A stretch of DNA of 64,000 bases from the NCBI GenBank assembly GCA_963932465.1, contig OZ010788.1:670552484-670616483 (forward strand), in the 5' to 3' direction. This DNA comes from Maratus speciosus (Eukaryota > Arthropoda > Arachnida > Araneae > Salticidae). How positions within the stretch are numbered: the stretch's first letter is position 1; each line of letters begins with the position of its first letter. The translations under genes and the position numbers were made by a program. Below, in pieces: positions 61,052 to 64,000 of this stretch. The notes beneath the pieces were generated by a model, which did no database searches, was not told where the DNA came from, and was given only the letters and a program-made list of their open reading frames with translations.

Positions 61052-61906
61052 TATAGGGTAAGGTGCCATATTATCGTCCCCCAGTAACTTTTAGGCCTTT
61101 GGAAGTTTTAATTTTCAGTTAAAATCTACCAAATTTGGATTTTACATAGACTAACTATCTACGCACATAGAAACATAGGCAGATATCGTTCAAAAAAATT
61201 TTAACAATGCGAAAAATTGTTTTTCAAAATTATCTAAAAAAATGCAAAAGAAAAAAAAAGTCCCATTTTCGTCCCCCCCCCCCCCCCCAAAAAAAAAAAA
61301 AATCCAATACACCGAGGCTTAACTTATAACTAAATAAAAATGTATTTATAAATGAGTAAGTAATTTAATTTGCATTAAAGTAAGGCACAAATAAATGTAT
61401 TAATTATCAGTGGAAAAATAACATAACCAAATATTAGCCATCCATACATGAGGAAAAATTTTTAAAATGTCATGAAAAAGCATTTCAAATTTCCTCCCGG
61501 GGACGAAAATAGGAACTGCAAGGGGAACGAAATTGGGACCACGCTACTTCCAAATATGACGGAGCTTTAGTTCCCGTAAGATTAACTGAGCGTCCTAAAA
61601 CTCACTGTATGCTACTGGGAGCATCTTACCAACGTAAAATACATGCAATGAATAAGAAATAAATACTTACAGTACAGTAAATAACGTTCTACAAACGACG
61701 TAATAAGAACTCAGGTCTTCTAAAAATAGGAAATTCGCCGTCTTTAATTTATGTATGCGTCTTGACGAACGAAACTTTCAACACTGACCCCTTTTACCTC
61801 CCGTCCCCTGTGCCTTGCATCATAAGTGGCTCCACTTTCGCAGAAGCAGAGAAGTTAAGGGGGGCGAAATAGGAGAGAGGACGAAATATGGGCACTTTAC
61901 CCTATA
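61052..61906. mobile_element. MITE-G (~855 bp) with CGAAAT(A/T)GG repeats
   Basis: The left end is TATAGGGTAAGGTGCCATAT then TATCGTCCCCC; the inverse of the right end is TATAGGGTAAAGTGCCCATA then TTTCGTCCTC. The motif GACGAAAATAGG / GTCCCATTTTCGTCC (variants) recurs near 61265, 61503, 61531 and 61865-61890 in both orientations, like subterminal transposase sites. A C(14)A(13) compound tract is at 61274-61301. Non-coding; TA at both ends. Confidence 0.8.
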
Positions 61907-62625
61907 TATAAAAGTAGATGAGATAGATCGTTAAATAATAAATTCCCTACAAAAGTATAATTAAATAATAAATAAACAATAAACAATAGTCCCTTTTTAC
62001 TAAGAAATCGTTGTTTGAAATATCTTTTCATTTTATGTTTAAAAATACTTGTTTTTACAATGTTTCCGAAAAAAGAAACGCTGTAGCAATAAAACAAAAC
62101 ATTATTTATATTACATTATTAAACTATATTATTATACTAAATTACCTATATATACTTATTATATTAAACATTATTTACTGTAGCCGTAAACATATTTTAC
62201 TTTTATAAATTTTATCGACATAAGATTTGAAAGTACATTGTTATAAATAATCTTTCAAAAATCTTTGAGTTAGGGAATAAATAAGCAAATAAATCACGTA
62301 AAAATTCTGCTAAGTGCATTTCTTTCTTTACTTCAGTCGAAGGACGCTGTTTTAACCGTACACTGCAGTGATATAAAAATCAAATGTAACACTTAATAAA
62401 TCAATTTAGTTGCTAGATAACACTATATTTAAATAAAAATATTTGCTTTATATCACGAAATTCTGCTATTAAATATGGCAAAAAATTTCTCGTTAAAGTA
62501 AAAGTCGTTAAAGGTATCTAAGACTAAATATGAATGTGGAAAAACACACATCAAAAGAAAAATTCGTGCTGTGTAAGATTTAAGGATGATCTAAGTTCAT
62601 GTAGTTTGTGAAAAGAGTAATTTTA
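61907..62625. other. AT-rich sequence, no feature seen
   Basis: No gene or transposon end recognised between MITE-G and the DUF4817-type element. Confidence 0.4.
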
Positions 62626-62924
62626 TACAGGGTGCTTCAGAACTATATGTCAGAAATGTAAAGGCAGGTATTGGGGAACTAAATAAGTGGATTTCATATT
62701 GGAATGTGGGTGCGGAAGAGCAGCGTTAAGACAGTGGATAAAAGCACCTGGCTGGCATGATTAGTCATTCTTCGCACGGATTTCGAGCAACATGTGTTGT
62801 TTACAGTACATATACATTTAACGTCTGAATTTAAAAACCATTAAAACACCAAATAAAATAAACTAAGACAGACTTGAGCACAGTTAAAAAATAAAATTTA
62901 TAAAGACAATAAAAAACAATTAAA

Positions 62925-62994
62925 AATACAATATGTAAACGTTTCGCCAAGCGACACGCAAGGCATCATCAGTACAAAAAATATCCATTGCATT
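62925..62994 (-). ncRNA. Hammerhead ribozyme-like sequence, left arm
   Basis: Mirror copy of the 63194-63263 sequence, identical over the whole 70 nt on the minus strand. It would be transcribed leftward, divergent from the right-arm copy. Activity is not shown by sequence. Confidence 0.5.
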
Positions 62995-63193
62995 TCAAAC
63001 GTCAGAACAAATCAAGAACAGTTACAGTTAGCTGTTTTAAAAACAAACAATATTCGCTAGGGACAGAACGAGCATCATTCAAAGCATGCGACCGCAATTC
63101 AGTGAACCAATGATACTCGTTCTGTCCCTAGCGAATATTGTTTGTTTTTAAAACAGCTAACTGTAACTGTTCTTGATTTGTTCTGACGTTTGA

Positions 63194-63263
63194 AATGCAA
63201 TGGATATTTTTTGTACTGATGATGCCTTGCGTGTCGCTTGGCGAAACGTTTACATATTGTATT
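63194..63263 (+). ncRNA. Hammerhead ribozyme-like sequence, right arm
   Basis: Conserved core pieces in order: CTGATGA (63216-63222), stem II GCC/GGC plus GCG/CGC with UU/UU internal loop and UGU tip (63224-63242), GAAAC (63243-63247), and cleavage triplet GTT (63248-63250) with stem III only AC/GT. Stem I is GTA/TAC next to the core (63213-63215 and 63251-63253) plus AATGCAAU-type pairing of 63194-63201 with 63256-63263 (one G:U) beyond an asymmetric internal loop. A very short stem III is known from dimeric hammerheads of retroelements. One extra U (63223) before stem II departs from the simplest consensus. Confidence 0.55.
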
Positions 63264-63348
63264 TTTAATTGTTTTTTATTATCTTTATAAATTTTATTTT
63301 TTAACTGTGCTCAAGTCTGTCTTAGTTTATTTTATTTGGTGTTTTAAC

Positions 63349-63645
63349 ATGTGTTGTTACACAAATTCGGAGCTTGCCGACATGCATTTTATGTCTGTGG
63401 CTGCGCAAAGAAATGCAGCGGCTTCTCAGAGGTTGAACATGGAACGATTCTCGGGTAGAAATCTGCTGGATCGCCGAACATTTGAGCGTTTTTATGGGGA
63501 GTTGTGCGCTAGTAGATCGTTTTATGTTTCGAGGCGTGATACGTGCTTTGGAAGATATTGCAGAATTCTTGCAGTGAAAGAAGCAGTATTACGCACATTT
63601 GAGGATAGTCCTTCAGCTATGAAACTATTAATAAAGAGGAACTGA
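63349..63645 (+). pseudogene. DUF4817-type transposase N-terminus, truncated
   Basis: The ATG at 63349 lies in the right copy of the 13-bp duplication, so the original start codon was kept when the palindromic element inserted. The protein runs YTNSELADMHFMSVAAQRN, RRTFERFYGELCASRSFYV and EAVLRTFEDSPS. The first ~55 residues are the DUF4817 helix-turn-helix-like region found at the N-terminus of many arthropod transposon proteins. After EDSPS family similarity ends and a stop follows within ten codons, so the DDE catalytic domain is lost. The frame extends upstream to 63238 only by reading through the palindrome arm. Confidence 0.7.
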
Positions 63646-63660
63646 CATATCCTTAAAATA

Positions 63661-64000
63661 GCGAAGCTTCAACTATAATCGCTTTCGTAGGTTTTGATTA
63701 TCGAAGGAAAAACATCCACCATTAACTTTAAGTAGACATTTTCTCTTTATTTAATTGAAACTCCTTATACCGGTTGTCCCAAATAATGACTGATGGATTT
63801 TGAAATTCCATAACTTGCAAACGGTGACAGATATTAAAAAAATTCTTGCAGTGGTGTTATGTAAGATGTCAGGAGTTTTTATTCTGCGATTTTCAGTTTT
63901 AGTTACAAATAGCATCGATAGATAGCGCTGCAAGCAATAATCCAGGCTCGATCCAGGCAAGCAATAATCCGATCCTCTAAATCCAGGCTCGATTTTTCGG
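63661..64000 (+). mobile_element. Possible start of another TIR element at window edge
   Basis: ACCGGTTGTCCCAAATAATG at about 63769-63788, followed by ACTGATGGATTTTGAAATTC and CCATAACTTGCAAACGG, looks like a (C)AGGGTGTCCCA-type Tc1/mariner-like terminus. The last 80 bp contain direct repeats of AAGCAATAATCC and ATCCAGGCTCGAT. The element, if real, runs off the window. Confidence 0.35.

Larger units (their letters stand above)
62802..63345. mobile_element. Inverted-repeat insertion with hammerhead-like arms
   Basis: Arms 62841-63072 and 63116-63347 are inverted copies, 232 bp each with one mismatch seen (near 62907), around a 43-bp centre (63073-63115). The 13-bp direct repeat AACATGTGTTGTT flanks the insertion (62789-62801 and 63346-63358). 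Its right copy overlaps the last two bases of the right arm. A 39-bp unpaired segment (62802-62840) lies only on the left. No coding capacity. The arm length and ribozyme-like core suit Penelope-like element termini or animal retrozymes. Confidence 0.75.
62626..63660 (+). mobile_element. DUF4817-type transposon remnant, 3'-truncated
   Basis: Begins TACAGGGTGCTTCAGAACT after a TA, a terminus of the kind seen in Tc1/mariner-like elements. About 165 bp later it reaches the transposase start region, where a 544-bp palindromic element has inserted (62802-63345). The coding region resumes and then loses family similarity at about 63620. No right terminus was identified, so the element lacks its catalytic part and 3' end. 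Confidence 0.65.

Overview
This window looks like non-coding, repeat-dense DNA from an animal nuclear genome, most likely an arthropod and plausibly a spider or other chelicerate. It is very AT-rich, with long homopolymers and microsatellites. I found no convincing host gene. The only recognisable coding sequences are broken transposases: a DD37E mariner-like gene, two Tigger/pogo-like C-terminal remnants, and a DUF4817-type transposase N-terminus of a kind common in chelicerates. The species call is inference.

Layout. 0-9.5 kb: copies of a roughly 426-bp TIR MITE (MITE-A, TIR AAGGCTGTTCTCAA) and of a 410-445-bp foldback element (FB family), some of them inside an older dispersed repeat (family B), plus two Helentron-like elements. 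11-13.2 kb: a decayed ~150-bp tandem array split by a 1.0-kb Tigger-like element. 15.4-16.5 kb: a MITE and a short tandem array. 20.4-21.6 kb: two MITEs. 22.4-28.5 kb: a second copy of the dispersed repeat seen at 4.55-6.34 kb, split by two adjacent Helentron-like elements (nine ~150-bp central repeats each) and by a foldback element. 31-41 kb: scattered MITEs, including a TTAA-flanked piggyBac-type one, and a 1.4-kb Helentron-like element. 41-47.5 kb: a tandem array of ~1.27-kb units whose variants alternate, giving a ~2.54-kb dimeric higher-order repeat. 49.7-51.7 kb: a hAT-like element with a foldback element nested in it. 53.8-58.3 kb: a TE cluster (TTAA-flanked element with a Tigger inside, a 1.2-kb palindrome, a MITE, a dead mariner). 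61-64 kb: another MITE, then a DUF4817-type element interrupted by a near-perfect 232-bp inverted repeat.

The most interesting feature is that last insertion (62802-63345). Each arm carries a sequence that folds as a type-I hammerhead ribozyme (CTGATGA core, paired stem II, GAAAC, GTT cleavage triplet, two-part stem I), and the insertion is flanked by a 13-bp direct repeat. It resembles the ribozyme-bearing termini of Penelope-like elements or animal retrozymes. Second, three unrelated-sequence families share one Helentron/HINE-like plan (subterminal inverted repeat, central tandem repeats, ACAT/ACAG/ACGG microsatellite, 3' hairpin, terminal CTAA). Nested insertions with paralogous empty sites give a relative order of transposition.

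All calls were made by eye from sequence. Boundaries are approximate unless a TIR or target duplication is stated.
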